From: Clostridia bacterium
Lineage (GTDB): Bacteria; Bacillota; Clostridia; Oscillospirales; Acutalibacteraceae
Length of the DNA stretch: 64,000 nt
Reading direction: 5' to 3'
NCBI GenBank assembly: GCA_017410325.1
Contig: JAFQRA010000038.1
Location: 1 to 64,000, forward strand
The notes below the pieces were generated by a model, which worked only from the letters and a program-made list of their open reading frames with translations, had not been told where the DNA came from and did no database searches. Shown in pieces: positions 1 to 9,015 of this stretch. The stretch's first letter is position 1; the number at the start of each line of letters is the position of its first letter. The translations under genes and the position numbers were made by a program.

Positions 1-1
1 A

Positions 2-679
2 AGGGATGAAACAGAGTCATTTATTGCCGAATTAAAAAGCTCTGTTACTCAGAAAAACTATAGAAAATGGTTGACTGCATTTATCAAATATTGTCGTGAA
101 CAGCATAATTGTAAAACCCATGCGGAATGTATGAAACAAATTCAGGATTATTCGGACTATCTGCAAGAGAAAGAATATAAACCTGCCACGATTCACAACT
201 ATCTTGCAGCGGTATGCAGCTTTTATGATGTTCCGATGAACACAATCACAAAGCCTATCCGTTATACAGCTGAATACACCAAATCACGCTCGGACAACGG
301 CAAGAAGATTCGTGCAGATAACAATCCGGATAATCCTCGTTACGCACGCACCATTGAATTTCAGAAGGTCGTCGGGATCAGAGTATCAGAGCTTGCAAAA
401 CTTGAGGGTAGAGATTTGAGAATCGACGAAAGCGGTCATATGTGTATTTTTGTAAAAGACGGCAAGGGTGGCAAGGACAGTCTGCAGAGAATCCTTCCTG
501 AGGATCAGGAATTCGTAAAATCATATTTTGAAGGACTTGGTGAAAAGGAAAAGGTATTTAAACCTATTGAGCTCTCAAATTCAGTTGATTATCACATTAT
601 AAGAGCAATGCAGGCTAAAAAGTGTTATGAGTATTATCTTAATAGAATAAACACTGAAGAAGGCTATGCAGAAAATTGA
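2..679 (+). pseudogene. Tyrosine recombinase/integrase, truncated remnant
   Basis: The reading frame is open from base 2, so the gene begins upstream of the window. The N-terminal part resembles a core-binding (SAM-like) domain (SVTQKNYRKWL...). The catalytic domain follows with the first conserved arginine in VGIRVSELAKLEG and an HxxR-like motif in DYHIIRAMQ. The frame stops soon after, at EEGYAEN, before any HxxW box or nucleophilic tyrosine. The known family needs Arg, His-x-x-Arg, His/Trp and Tyr, so this product should be inactive. A 7-bp inverted repeat (693-713) follows without a clear T-run. Its position beside the V-ATPase operon suggests the edge of an old mobile island. It could be a fragment of an intact gene only if a frameshift has been introduced by sequencing. 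Confidence 0.75.
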
Positions 680-771
680 AGCACGAGTACGAGAGACAAT
701 TTGTAGTTGTCTCGATACATGGAAGAGTTGATACTAATCTCAAAATGTTTTAAATTTTTCTTTTATAAATC

Positions 772-801
772 TTGACAAGCTGACCTATACCATTATATAA
801 T
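772..801 (+). promoter_or_regulatory. Sigma-A-type promoter of the V-ATPase operon
   Basis: A consensus TTGACA at 772-777 is followed after 18 bp by TATAAT at 796-801. Transcription would begin near 808 and give a 5' leader of about 110 bases before the first gene (ATG at 918). That leader contains a terminator-like hairpin. Confidence 0.8.
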
Positions 802-820
802 GTGAAAAAATTAAAACTTC

Positions 821-862
821 GGAACCAGCTGTCTGCAGAGGATGTTGGTTCCTTTTGTTTTT
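821..862 (+). promoter_or_regulatory. Terminator-like leader hairpin; possible Na+-sensing riboswitch or attenuator
   Basis: GGAACCAGC (821-829) pairs with GTTGGTTCC (844-852), a 9-bp stem with one G-U pair and a 14-base loop. A T-rich tract, TTTTGTTTTT, follows immediately at 853-862. This is intrinsic-terminator geometry, only about 13 bases after the predicted start of transcription, so most transcripts would end before the ATPase genes unless the hairpin is prevented. The loop carries CTGCAGAGGAT. From memory this compact architecture resembles the Na+-I (DUF1646 motif) riboswitch class, which is known upstream of sodium transport genes. That assignment is inference. The alternatives are a plain attenuator or the terminator of a tiny RNA. 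Confidence 0.5.
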
Positions 863-917
863 ATAGCGAAAAAGCATTACTACTTAAATTATAACTGACT
901 GAAAAGGAGAATATTAA

Positions 918-1526
918 ATGGAAATTCAACTTCAGGAGCTTATTGATCAGATAAAAAAAGACGGTGTTGAAACTGCTGAAGCTCAAGCTGCCGCAATTCT
1001 CGAAAAAGCTAAAGCAGATGCGGAAAAAATAATTGCCGATGCAAAGGCACAGGCAGATAAAATTATGTCTGATGCAAAAAACGAAAATGAGCGAACCGTA
1101 AAATCCGGTGAAGATGCAATCCGTCAGGCAGGTAGAAATCTTCTTATATCCTTCAGAGAAAGTGTTGCGAAAGAGCTTAATGCTATTATAGAAGAAAATG
1201 TTTCATCGGTTTATTCTTCAGATGCACTGTCACAGCTTATTGTCAAAGCTGTTGAAAGCTGGTTATCAAAGCCCGAAGCAACAGATATATCCGTAATTTT
1301 AAGCAGTGATGACCTTGCAAAGCTCGAAGACTCTATTTTGGCAGAGCTTAAAGCAAAAATGCTCACCGGAGTTACTCTTAAAGCCAATGATAATTTTGAC
1401 GGCGGATTCCGAATTGCAGTAAACGGTGACGGAGCGTATTATGATTATTCAAAAGATGCTGTTACCGATATGCTGTCGAATTATCTTAGTCCTAAGATTA
1501 CTGCGTTATTGAAAGAGGCTGAATAA
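918..1526 (+). CDS. atpE: V-type ATP synthase/ATPase subunit E (peripheral stalk)
   Basis: A protein of 202 residues. The N-terminal half is a long Ala/Lys/Glu-rich amphipathic helix (about residues 15-70), followed by a compact mixed C-terminal domain, as in the E subunit of A/V-type ATPases. The E subunit forms the outer stalk that holds the A3B3 headpiece against the membrane subunit I. AAAGGAGAA lies 8 bases before the ATG. It is first in an operon of seven genes transcribed together, with the next ATG 2 bases after its stop codon. The E-first order differs from the usual clostridial I-K-E-C-F-A-B-D order. Confidence 0.88.
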   Translation: MEIQLQELIDQIKKDGVETAEAQAAAILEKAKADAEKIIADAKAQADKIMSDAKNENERTVKSGEDAIRQAGRNLLISFRESVAKELNAIIEENVSSVYSSDALSQLIVKAVESWLSKPEATDISVILSSDDLAKLEDSILAELKAKMLTGVTLKANDNFDGGFRIAVNGDGAYYDYSKDAVTDMLSNYLSPKITALLKEAE

Positions 1527-1528
1527 TT

Positions 1529-2086
1529 ATGGCGGAGTATTATTTGATATCTCAACTGCCTTCTCTGGATGGTTTAAGTGAAAACACACCTATACCAGTT
1601 ACCGAAAACCAGTTTTTTGAGTTATGCAGCCGATTTTTAGGGAAAAAGGCTCTAACCGAACTTAACAGAATAACTCTTATTCCCTCAAGAGCTTACGAAA
1701 AATCTTCCTCTGCTCTGATTGAAAAATGGAATGAAGGTGAACGTAATCTTCGCCTTGCATTAGCCAAGCTTCGTGCAGATAAGATGAATAAAAATTTTGA
1801 TGCAGTAATGCAGTCTTTTCCCGCAGGCGTTTTGCAGGCGGTGCGCACCGCTATTGAAATTGAAAGTCCCATGGAGGCAGAAAAGTTTCTTAACCGCTAC
1901 CGCCTTGAGCTTTTGGAAACACTCAGACCGATGGATTCTTTTTCGGAAGAATTTGTGTTCTATTATTGTCTTAAACTAAAGCTCCTGGAGCGTATAAGAA
2001 ATTTTGATACGCATACCGGAGAGACCGCATACAGAAAAATCTATGACTCAATTATGAGTGAGGATAAAACGGAGGTTATACAATGA
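1529..2086 (+). CDS. DUF2764 family protein of V-ATPase operon
   Basis: A protein of 185 residues starting AEYYLISQLPSLDGL, largely helical, with no signal peptide or membrane segment. The N-terminal YYLISQLPSL stretch and the position between subunits E and A match the DUF2764 proteins found in the V-ATPase operons of Chlamydia, Treponema and Bacteroidetes. Those operons lack an obvious subunit C, so DUF2764 has been regarded as a possible stand-in for the C/d rotor-to-ring adaptor; this role is inference here. It overlaps the atpA start by 4 bases (ATGA), so the two are probably translationally coupled. Confidence 0.72.
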   Translation: MAEYYLISQLPSLDGLSENTPIPVTENQFFELCSRFLGKKALTELNRITLIPSRAYEKSSSALIEKWNEGERNLRLALAKLRADKMNKNFDAVMQSFPAGVLQAVRTAIEIESPMEAEKFLNRYRLELLETLRPMDSFSEEFVFYYCLKLKLLERIRNFDTHTGETAYRKIYDSIMSEDKTEVIQ

Positions 2087-3852
2087 CCGCAAACAAAGGT
2101 AAAGTAGTTAGTATTAACGGTAACCTTGTATCTGTAAAGTTTGAAAACAATGTTTCAATGAATGAAATTTGCTATGTTAATGTTGATGATACCAAACTCA
2201 AGAGTGAGGTTATACGCATACGTGGAAATATTGCTCAGATACAGGTTTATGAAATGACAGGCGGCATCAAGTGCGGAGATGATGTTGATTTTACTGGAGA
2301 AATGCTTTCTGCACAGTTGGGTCCCGGACTTTTGGGACAGATTTATGACGGACTTCAGAATCCTCTGCCGGTGCTCGCTGAACAGGCGGGCTGGTTTCTT
2401 GAGAGAGGAATTTATGCAGATGGGCTTGATTCCGAAAAGAAATGGGAATTCACTCCCACTGCGAAAATCGGAGACGTTCTTCGTGCCGGTGAATATATTG
2501 GTACAGTTCTCGAAGGCCCCTTTACTCACAAAATATTCATACCCTTTAATTTGCTCGGAATATACACATTGAAATCCGTTGCAGAAAAAGGCGAATATAC
2601 GGTAAACGAAGAAATTGCGGTTTTAACTGATGGAAGAGGCAGAGAAATCTCTGTTTCAATGTCTTTCAAGTGGCCTGTTAAGCGTGCAATTAAGTGCTAC
2701 AGTGAAAGACTGGCACCTGTTGAAACAATGGAAACTAAGGTTCGTCTTATCGACTCGTTTTTCCCTGTAGCAAAGGGCGGAACTTACTGTACTCCCGGTC
2801 CTTTCGGTGCCGGCAAAACAGTTTTACAGCACACCACATCGAAATATGCTGATGTTGATATTGTTATTATTGCTGCCTGCGGTGAACGTGCAGGTGAGGT
2901 CGTTGAAACTCTGACAGAGTTTCCTGAGCTTACTGACCCTAAAACCGGACGTTCTCTTATGGAAAGAACAATTATTGTGTGTAATACTTCTTCAATGCCT
3001 GTTGCTTCCCGTGAGGCTTCGGTTTACACCGCAGTAACACTTGCAGAGTATTACAGACAGATGGGGCTTAATGTTTTGATGCTTGCTGACTCCACATCAC
3101 GTTGGGCTCAGGCGATGCGTGAAATGTCAGGCAGACTTGAAGAAATTCCCGGCGAAGAGGCTTTTCCTGCATATCTTGAATCATATATTGCCGCATTCTA
3201 TGAACGTGCAGGATGTGTGCTTCTTTCTGACGGAAGCAAGGGCTCCGTTACAATCGGCGGTACGGTTTCTCCTGCAGGCGGTAACTTTGAAGAACCGGTT
3301 ACTCAGGCAACTCTCAAGGTTGTCGGAGCCTTCCACGGTCTTTCTCGCGAACGTTCTGATGCGAGAAAATATCCTGCAATAGATCCGCTTATTTCCTGGT
3401 CAAAATACAAACCGGTTACTGACCCTGCTAAGTCAGGCTTCTGCAAAAATATTCTTCTTCACGGAGACGAAATCGGTTCAATGATGAAGGTTGTCGGTGA
3501 AGATGGTACAAGTATAGAAGATTACATCATTTATCTGAAGGCTGAAATGCTTGATGCTGTTTATCTTCAGCAAAACTCTTTTGATTCCGTTGAAGCAAAC
3601 TGTACCAAAGAGCGTCAGCGTTATGTAACAGATAAACTTGTGTATATTCTCGGCAGTGAATATTCTCTTGACAGCAAGGATGATGCACGCAGCTTCTTCA
3701 ACCGTATGAGACAGAAGTTTATTGACTGGAATTATACCGAATTTGAAAGTGAGGCTTTTGTTAAAGCAGAGGCTGAAATAGATAAAATGTATGTTGATGG
3801 TCATGGCAGATTAAGCCGTGAAGCAGAACTTCTCCTGAAAGGTGGTGAGTGA
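2083..3852 (+). CDS. atpA: V-type ATP synthase/ATPase catalytic subunit A
   Basis: A protein of 589 residues, the normal family length. The P-loop GPFGAGKT lies at residues 239-246, preceded by the A-subunit-specific insertion (about residues 120-200). The region [12 protein letters not shown] carries the conserved catalytic glutamate segment, and [14 protein letters not shown] is the expected Walker-B-proximal signature. With subunit B it forms the hexameric head that hydrolyses or makes ATP. It overlaps the upstream DUF2764 stop by 4 bases. The internal ORFs on either strand have no independent support. Confidence 0.96.
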   Translation: MTANKGKVVSINGNLVSVKFENNVSMNEICYVNVDDTKLKSEVIRIRGNIAQIQVYEMTGGIKCGDDVDFTGEMLSAQLGPGLLGQIYDGLQNPLPVLAEQAGWFLERGIYADGLDSEKKWEFTPTAKIGDVLRAGEYIGTVLEGPFTHKIFIPFNLLGIYTLKSVAEKGEYTVNEEIAVLTDGRGREISVSMSFKWPVKRAIKCYSERLAPVETMETKVRLIDSFFPVAKGGTYCTPGPFGAGKTVLQHTTSKYADVDIVIIAACGERAGEVVETLTEFPELTDPKTGRSLMERTIIVCNTSSMPVASREASVYTAVTLAEYYRQMGLNVLMLADSTSRWAQAMREMSGRLEEIPGEEAFPAYLESYIAAFYERAGCVLLSDGSKGSVTIGGTVSPAGGNFEEPVTQATLKVVGAFHGLSRERSDARKYPAIDPLISWSKYKPVTDPAKSGFCKNILLHGDEIGSMMKVVGEDGTSIEDYIIYLKAEMLDAVYLQQNSFDSVEANCTKERQRYVTDKLVYILGSEYSLDSKDDARSFFNRMRQKFIDWNYTEFESEAFVKAEAEIDKMYVDGHGRLSREAELLLKGGE

Positions 3853-3854
3853 TA

Positions 3855-5150
3855 ATGAACAAGGTGTTTAACAAAATAGAATCAATTACAGGTAATGTTA
3901 TTACCGTTAAAGCACAGGGCATACGCTACAATGAACTGGCACAGATAAACACCCGTTTTGGTAAATCACTCGCTCAGGTCAATAAAATTGACGGAGATAT
4001 TGTTTCATTACAGGTTTTTGCCGGCGGTCAGGGTATTTCAACCGGAGATGAGGTCCGCTTCTTAGGTCACGAGATGAGAGTATCATTCAGCGATGACCTT
4101 CTTGGCAGAATTTTTAACGGCTCCGGTGAACCCAGAGACAAAGGTCCTGCACTTACAGATAATATGAAACCAATCGGAGGTCCGTCGGTTAACCCTACAA
4201 AACGAATTCTTGCAAACAGAATGATGAGAACAAATATTCCAATGATTGATATGTTCAATACACTTGTTGTTTCGCAGAAGCTTCCGATTTTTTCAATTTC
4301 AGGTGAGCCTTACAACCAGCTTCTTGCCCGCATTGCCTTGCAGGCAGAAGCAGATGTTATTGTTCTTGGCGGCATGGGACTTAAATATGACGATTTTCTT
4401 TATTTCAAAGAAGAACTGTCAAACGGCGGCGCTTTAAGTAAAACAGTAATGTTTATTCATACTGCATCCGACCCTACCGTTGAATGTATGATAATTCCCG
4501 ATATGGCGCTTGCTGTTGCAGAACAGTTTGCATTGCAGAATAAAGATGTATTGGTACTTCTCACCGATATGACAAACTTTGCCGATGCAATGAAAGAAAT
4601 TGCTATCACACAAGAACAGGTTCCCTCAAACCGAGGCTATCCCGGTGACCTTTATTCTCAGCTTGCTTCACGTTATGAAAAAGCTGTTGATTTTGACAGC
4701 TCAGGCTCTGTCACGGTGCTTGCGGTTACTACAATGCCCGGTGATGATGTTACGCACCCAGTTCCGGATAATACAGGCTATATTACCGAAGGTCAGTATT
4801 ATCTGAAAGGCGGAAGAATTGAACCCTTCGGTTCACTTTCCCGACTGAAACAAAACGTCAACAGCAAAACACGTAAGGATCACCGTATTCTTATGGACTC
4901 TATGATTAGATTGTATTCATCCTATAAAGAAACATTAGAAAAGAAGAATATGGGATTTTCTATGAACCGTTGGGATGAGAAATTATTGAAATATGGTCAG
5001 CTTTTTGAAAATAAACTTATGGATTTGTCGGTTAACTTAACACTTGAGGAATCACTTGATCTCGGTTGGCAGATTCTTGCAGATTGTTTCCAAAAAGATG
5101 AAACAGGAATTAAGTCAGACCTTACAGATGAATTCTGGCCTGTAAAGTAA
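3855..5150 (+). CDS. atpB: V-type ATP synthase/ATPase regulatory subunit B
   Basis: A protein of 431 residues from ATG 3855. A GTG at 3849 would add two residues but overlaps the atpA stop; the ATG has the better spacing to AAAGGTGG. The degenerate nucleotide loop [14 protein letters not shown] lacks the Lys-Thr of a true P-loop, as expected of the non-catalytic B subunit. The segments [18 protein letters not shown] and [19 protein letters not shown] are characteristic of B. It alternates with subunit A in the soluble head and contributes the arginine finger side of the catalytic site. Confidence 0.96.
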   Translation: MNKVFNKIESITGNVITVKAQGIRYNELAQINTRFGKSLAQVNKIDGDIVSLQVFAGGQGISTGDEVRFLGHEMRVSFSDDLLGRIFNGSGEPRDKGPALTDNMKPIGGPSVNPTKRILANRMMRTNIPMIDMFNTLVVSQKLPIFSISGEPYNQLLARIALQAEADVIVLGGMGLKYDDFLYFKEELSNGGALSKTVMFIHTASDPTVECMIIPDMALAVAEQFALQNKDVLVLLTDMTNFADAMKEIAITQEQVPSNRGYPGDLYSQLASRYEKAVDFDSSGSVTVLAVTTMPGDDVTHPVPDNTGYITEGQYYLKGGRIEPFGSLSRLKQNVNSKTRKDHRILMDSMIRLYSSYKETLEKKNMGFSMNRWDEKLLKYGQLFENKLMDLSVNLTLEESLDLGWQILADCFQKDETGIKSDLTDEFWPVK

Positions 5151-5163
5151 GGAGGACTGAAAT

Positions 5164-5796
5164 TTGGCAAAAATCAAATTAACTAAAAATGAGTTAAAGA
5201 TACAGAAAGATGCTCTTAAAATGTATCAAAGATATTTGCCTACGCTGACACTTAAAAAACAACAGCTTCAATCGGAAATAAGAATAATTGAAGCAAAGGC
5301 TGCTTCGGTAAGAAAAGAACGTGCAAACTTAGAAAAAGGTTTTTCTTCATGGATTGCTGTTTTCAGCGAAGAAAGTGCTTTCCCCGACGGAATTATTACT
5401 GTAAGCAACATCCGCAAAGGAACAGGAAACATTGCAGGTGTTACTATTCCCACTTTTGAGGGTGCAGACTTTTCCAGAGGCGATTATGATTTATATGAAA
5501 CACCACTGTGGGTGGACATTGCAGCAAATCATATGGAAAAAGCAATGTCACTTGATTTAGAGGCTGAAGTGTTGGATGAACAGGTAAGGCTTTTAGAAAA
5601 AGAATTGCTTTCTACTTCACAAAGAGTCAACTTGTTTGAAAAAGTTAAAATCCCCGAAACACAGGCAAATATCAAAAAAATATCAATATATATGGCAGAC
5701 CAGCAGGTCAGCGCTGTTGTGCGGTCAAAAATTTCAAAACGCAAAATAGCAGCTCGAGATGAAGCATCTTCGGAAACGGAGGTGTACGCTGTATGA
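5164..5796 (+). CDS. atpD: V-type ATP synthase/ATPase subunit D (central rotor shaft)
   Basis: A protein of 210 residues with a TTG start preceded by AAGGAGG at good spacing. N- and C-terminal long helices (about residues 5-60 and 125-195) flank a short beta-containing middle, the coiled-coil rotor axle layout of V/A-type subunit D. The N-terminal KxELxxQKDALKMYQRYLPTLTLK-type pattern is typical (it begins KIKLTKNELKIQKDALKMYQ). It ends in a 4-base overlap with atpI. No separate subunit F gene, the usual partner on the shaft, is present in this operon. Confidence 0.9.
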   Translation: MAKIKLTKNELKIQKDALKMYQRYLPTLTLKKQQLQSEIRIIEAKAASVRKERANLEKGFSSWIAVFSEESAFPDGIITVSNIRKGTGNIAGVTIPTFEGADFSRGDYDLYETPLWVDIAANHMEKAMSLDLEAEVLDEQVRLLEKELLSTSQRVNLFEKVKIPETQANIKKISIYMADQQVSAVVRSKISKRKIAARDEASSETEVYAV

Positions 5797-7718
5797 TTGT
5801 GCCGATGAAAAAAGTCTCTCTTGTAGTTATGGGAGATAAAAAAAGAGAAGCTCTTAAAAAGCTTCGCAAAGCTGGAATTGTTCACATAGAAATAACAGAA
5901 GTCTCGGGCAAAAAAATCGATGAATTAAAAGAAAAGATTGCTCTGCTTGAAAATGCAATTTTCCTGTTAAGCGAAAAGAAAAATAAGAATATTGAGCAAA
6001 AAGACATAACTGCTTGCGAAGCTGTTTCGGCAGCAAAAGAAACAACTTCTTTAGCAGAAACAAAGAAAGCTTATTTGAACGAACAGCATACATTGATTTC
6101 CGAACTTGAGCGACTTAAAGGCTGGGGCGAAGTCAGCCCTGACGACATAAACGATTTGTTAAACAAAGGCGTCGACATTTCGTTTTATGAAATGCCGAGA
6201 GCTGAGTATGACGGCATTCCTGAAGCAGTAAAAACTATTAGTTTAGAAAAAACTAAGAATTCAGTGAAGTTTGCTCTGATTATATCCGGCGATGATGGTG
6301 AAGAAACTGCAGAAAAACTCAAAAGCTATCGCTTGGTGTTACCGCAGTTTTCCACTGCCCAGATAAAACAAAGGCTTGAAGAAATCAGCAATGCGATTGT
6401 GTCAATTGATGAGAAAATAATTGGCTACGCAGGATATATATATGGTATTAAAAACACTGTTAAATCCTGCGAAAAAGAAATTGAATTTGAGGTATATGCC
6501 ACCGGTATGGCAAGCAAAAGCTTGTCGGAGAACGATAAAAATGATGTTTCTGTTGCATATTTTACGGGATATGTTGAAGAGGAAAATCTGCCTTACCTTA
6601 AAGAAATTGCTAAAGATAATTACTGGGGACTTCTTATTGAGGAACCCACCGAAGATGATAACGTTCCTACAAAGCTTAAAAATAATAAGTTCGTAAGCCT
6701 TATTTATCCGTTAACTGACTTTTTAGGCACTGTTCCGGGTTATTTTGAGTATGACATTTCAGGTTGGTTTTTAGGCTTTATCCTCATTTTCTTCGGAATC
6801 ATATTTGGCGACGGTGTTTACGGACTTCTTATCACGGCAGCCGCTGCCGCACTGATTATAAGAGCGAAAAAATCAAAAAAGGAAATTCCCCCTGCGTTTC
6901 TGTTAGTTGGTCTTTTTGGCATTTCGACAATACTCTGGGGAACGGTAACCTGCACTTGGGGCGGTCTCCCTGCTGAGAAGCTGCCCGAATGGCTTCAAAA
7001 GTTATCACTTCCGTTTATATCGAATGTATATGCCGATAAAATATGGTATCCTTTCTGGACAAATGGTGCTGCCGGGCTTACAACTGCACAGAATTTGCAG
7101 ATTTTCTGTTTCTCATTGGCTCTCGTTCAGCTTGTGGTAGCACACCTCAAGGTTGCAAAAAGAAACAGGAAGTCAATTAAGATACTCGGTGATATCGGGT
7201 CGATATTGCAACTTGTAGGTATCTATTATGTCGTGCTGAGTTTTGTTGTAAACTCCGCAGTTTTCAGCTTCGGACTCGTAATTTGCGGTGTTCCTGTGGG
7301 AACGGTCGCACTTATACTTGTCATTGTCGGCTTTGTTATGAGCTTTGTGTTTGCTAATTATGAGGGTAGTATAGGTAAATCTATACTCGAAAGTCTGAAA
7401 AACATTGTCTCTGTTTTGCTTGGTGTAGTCAATGTATTCTCAGATATAGTTTCTTATATAAGGCTTTGGGCAGTCGGTCTTGCAGGTGCAGCAATATCTG
7501 CAACTGTAAACGAACTTGCAAGTCCGCTGCTTGGCAATTTTCTTTTTATGATAATTGCCATAGTGCTTCTGGTATTCGGCCACGGACTTAATATGATACT
7601 GAATGTTCTGTCTGTTATAGTTCACGGAATCAGACTGAACACTTTGGAATTCTCATCACATCTTGATATGTCCTGGAGCGGACACAAATTCAAACCATTT
7701 AAAGAACAAATTGATTAA
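5793..7718 (+). CDS. atpI: V-type ATP synthase/ATPase membrane subunit I (a-subunit)
   Basis: A protein of 641 residues. The N-terminal 300 residues are soluble and coiled-coil rich. The C-terminal half has about seven or eight membrane helices, starting near SGWFLGFILIFFGIIFGDGVYG. The essential half-channel arginine appears as R557 in SYIRLWAVGLAGAAIS, the most conserved stretch of the family. This subunit forms the ion half-channels beside the K ring and anchors the peripheral stalk. The start ATG overlaps the atpD stop by 4 bases; a second possible start (MKKVSL) lies four codons in. Confidence 0.93.
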   Translation: MIVPMKKVSLVVMGDKKREALKKLRKAGIVHIEITEVSGKKIDELKEKIALLENAIFLLSEKKNKNIEQKDITACEAVSAAKETTSLAETKKAYLNEQHTLISELERLKGWGEVSPDDINDLLNKGVDISFYEMPRAEYDGIPEAVKTISLEKTKNSVKFALIISGDDGEETAEKLKSYRLVLPQFSTAQIKQRLEEISNAIVSIDEKIIGYAGYIYGIKNTVKSCEKEIEFEVYATGMASKSLSENDKNDVSVAYFTGYVEEENLPYLKEIAKDNYWGLLIEEPTEDDNVPTKLKNNKFVSLIYPLTDFLGTVPGYFEYDISGWFLGFILIFFGIIFGDGVYGLLITAAAAALIIRAKKSKKEIPPAFLLVGLFGISTILWGTVTCTWGGLPAEKLPEWLQKLSLPFISNVYADKIWYPFWTNGAAGLTTAQNLQIFCFSLALVQLVVAHLKVAKRNRKSIKILGDIGSILQLVGIYYVVLSFVVNSAVFSFGLVICGVPVGTVALILVIVGFVMSFVFANYEGSIGKSILESLKNIVSVLLGVVNVFSDIVSYIRLWAVGLAGAAISATVNELASPLLGNFLFMIIAIVLLVFGHGLNMILNVLSVIVHGIRLNTLEFSSHLDMSWSGHKFKPFKEQID

Positions 7719-7733
7719 TAAAGGAGAATTACT

Positions 7734-8159
7734 ATGAATTTAGGTTTATTAGGTACAGCATTAGCAATGGGTATTGCCGCTATCGGCTCTGCAATCGGTA
7801 TCGGTATCGCAGGTCAAGCATCAATCGGCGCATGGAAAAAGTGTTATATGAGCAATAAGGCAGCGCCATTCATTCTTACGGTTTTTGCGGGTGCCCCTCT
7901 TACACAGACTATTTACGGCTTTCTTCTTATGCAACAGATGAAATCAGCCACAGCAGATCCTGCTTTTCTTTTCGGTCTCGGTATTGCGTCGGGTCTTGCT
8001 ATGGCAGTTTCAGCTTTTGTTCAGGGTAAAGCTGGTGCTGCGGGTGCAGACGCTTTAGCTGAAACAGGAAAAGGCTTTTCTCAGTACATCACAGTTGTCG
8101 GCCTCTGTGAAACAGTAGCACTGTTCGCTCTCGTTTTCAGTATGGTAGCTTTAGGATAA
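7734..8159 (+). CDS. atpK: V-type ATP synthase/ATPase subunit K (c-ring proteolipid), Na+-type ligand set
   Basis: A protein of 141 residues with four membrane helices arranged as two hairpins. T57 and Q58 in APLTQTIYG, Q97 in FVQGKAG and E126 in LCETVAL line up with Thr64, Gln65, Gln110 and Glu139, sodium ligands known from Enterococcus hirae NtpK. The position equivalent to Leu61 is Ala here, but it contributes a backbone oxygen. This predicts a sodium-translocating ring with one carboxylate per four-helix unit. AAAGGAG precedes the ATG. It is the last gene of the operon, with a strong terminator about 110 bases downstream. Confidence 0.93.
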   Translation: MNLGLLGTALAMGIAAIGSAIGIGIAGQASIGAWKKCYMSNKAAPFILTVFAGAPLTQTIYGFLLMQQMKSATADPAFLFGLGIASGLAMAVSAFVQGKAGAAGADALAETGKGFSQYITVVGLCETVALFALVFSMVALG

Positions 8160-8269
8160 CTTGAAAAAGGTTGGAGTATCATTATATTATTGAGTTTTTT
8201 ATGAAATCTGATACTGATTCAGAAATAATCTCCTTTTTGCCTTTTTCTCATCTGCATTTTATGTATTCA

Positions 8270-8304
8270 AAAAACCGTTTCACTGCAAGTGAGGCGGTTT
8301 TCTT
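8270..8304 (+). terminator. Intrinsic terminator after the V-ATPase operon
   Basis: CCGTTTCACT and AGTGAGGCGG form a 10-bp stem with two G-U pairs around a GCA loop. The stem is flanked by A-run and T-run (AAAA...TTTTC), so it can stop transcription from either side. It sits inside an 87-codon ORF (8171-8434), which argues that the first half of that ORF is not coding. Confidence 0.75.
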
Positions 8305-8326
8305 ATCTCTTATTGATGCAATTACA

Positions 8327-8434
8327 ATGCTATTCATTCACGAGCTCATTGACCATAGTGATGTTTATGAGGCAGAGGGCAAGGGTAAAAACAAGACACA
8401 GAGAGTTGTGATTCATTACAACTTTGTAGCTTAA
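8327..8434 (+). pseudogene. Serine recombinase C-terminal tail (DUF4368-like), relic 1
   Basis: The last codons read ELIDHSDVYEAEGKGKNKTQ then RVVIHYNFVA. This matches the C-terminal DUF4368-type end of large serine site-specific recombinases of clostridial transposons, where the pattern is (I/V)xVxEAEGxGKNRTQxIVIHYxFVG. The resolvase and recombinase domains are absent, so only the tail survives. It lies right after the ATPase operon terminator. Confidence 0.6.
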
Positions 8435-8624
8435 GAAGAAACTGAGTAACCTCGCCGAAAAAGAAGAACAGCTTATAGCGAGACTTACCGGTGAGAATAA
8501 GGAATTTTTTCAAAACTATGTCAGTGCTTACATTGAGTTTTCAGCAACAAGCAATGCTGACAGTTTTATATCAGGTTTCAGACTTGGAGCAAGATTTACA
8601 TATGAAACTTTTGTGGAAAAATAG
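8433..8624 (+). pseudogene. DUF6809-like mobile-element protein fragment
   Basis: An open frame without a start codon translates to KKLSNLAEKEEQLIARLTGE, then NKEFFQNYVSAYIEFSATSN and ADSFISGFRLGARFTYETFV. The ending SFISGFRLGARFTYE is typical of the small helical DUF6809-type proteins carried by clostridial conjugative elements. The family name is recalled, not searched. The missing start and abutment on a recombinase tail mark it as a deletion product. Confidence 0.45.
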
Positions 8625-8724
8625 CCTTAATTTCAGTAGCGGCTACCGAAATTAAAATCCGCACATTCGACTAACCTCCCGTTATAAGGTAAAATGAAAT
8701 TACCAGGTAACAGGAGATTTTGTT

Positions 8725-8880
8725 ATGGAAAGAAAAACAAAAATTAAATTTACGGATTTTGAGTGTAACTTACTTATCAACGGTATGAATGAGTTCAGAA
8801 ATATGCTTTTGAGTGAGGATTTACCTACAGAGGATGTTGATGAGCTGTTATTGAAAATCATTGATAAAAGTGAACATTAG
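8725..8880 (+). CDS. Small mobile-element protein of 51 residues
   Basis: An ATG preceded by ACAGGAGAT opens a frame MERKTKIKFTDFECNLLING and ends in VDELLLKIIDKSEH. The acidic helical protein, with the pattern 'TDFE...NxFRNxLLxExxxTExVDxLLLK', is a short ORF often seen next to TnpV and serine recombinases in clostridial transposons. Function is unknown. It appears intact, and its stop is 12 bases before the next ATG. Confidence 0.55.
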   Translation: MERKTKIKFTDFECNLLINGMNEFRNMLLSEDLPTEDVDELLLKIIDKSEH

Positions 8881-8892
8881 GAGGATGTTATT

Positions 8893-9015
8893 ATGTCAAA
8901 CAGAAATACTATAAGTTGCCGTAAAGTTGGAGATTACAATATTCCGAATCTCACACTCCCACCCGAAGAAGCAAACATCAGGCTCGGCAAATGGGGTATG
9001 TTATCTGAAGCATAA
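8893..9015 (+). pseudogene. TnpV-like protein, N-terminal fragment
   Basis: Forty codons: MSNRNTISCRKVGDYNIPNL, then TLPPEEANIRLGKWGMLSEA and stop. The GDYxIPNLTLPxEExxxxLGKWG pattern is the N-terminus of TnpV transposon-encoded proteins, normally over 100 residues. A ribosome binding site (AGGAGG) remains. The frame is cut at the junction with the following recombinase tail, so a deletion has fused two genes of the same element. Confidence 0.55.

Noticed and set aside
821..862. T-box or other amino-acid leader.
   Set aside because: The leader is far too short for a T-box and lacks the T-box sequence; downstream genes are ATPase subunits.
8171..8434. An 87-codon ORF right after atpK.
   Set aside because: Its first half overlaps a strong intrinsic terminator; only its last 36 codons resemble a recombinase tail, so it is a relic, not a gene.
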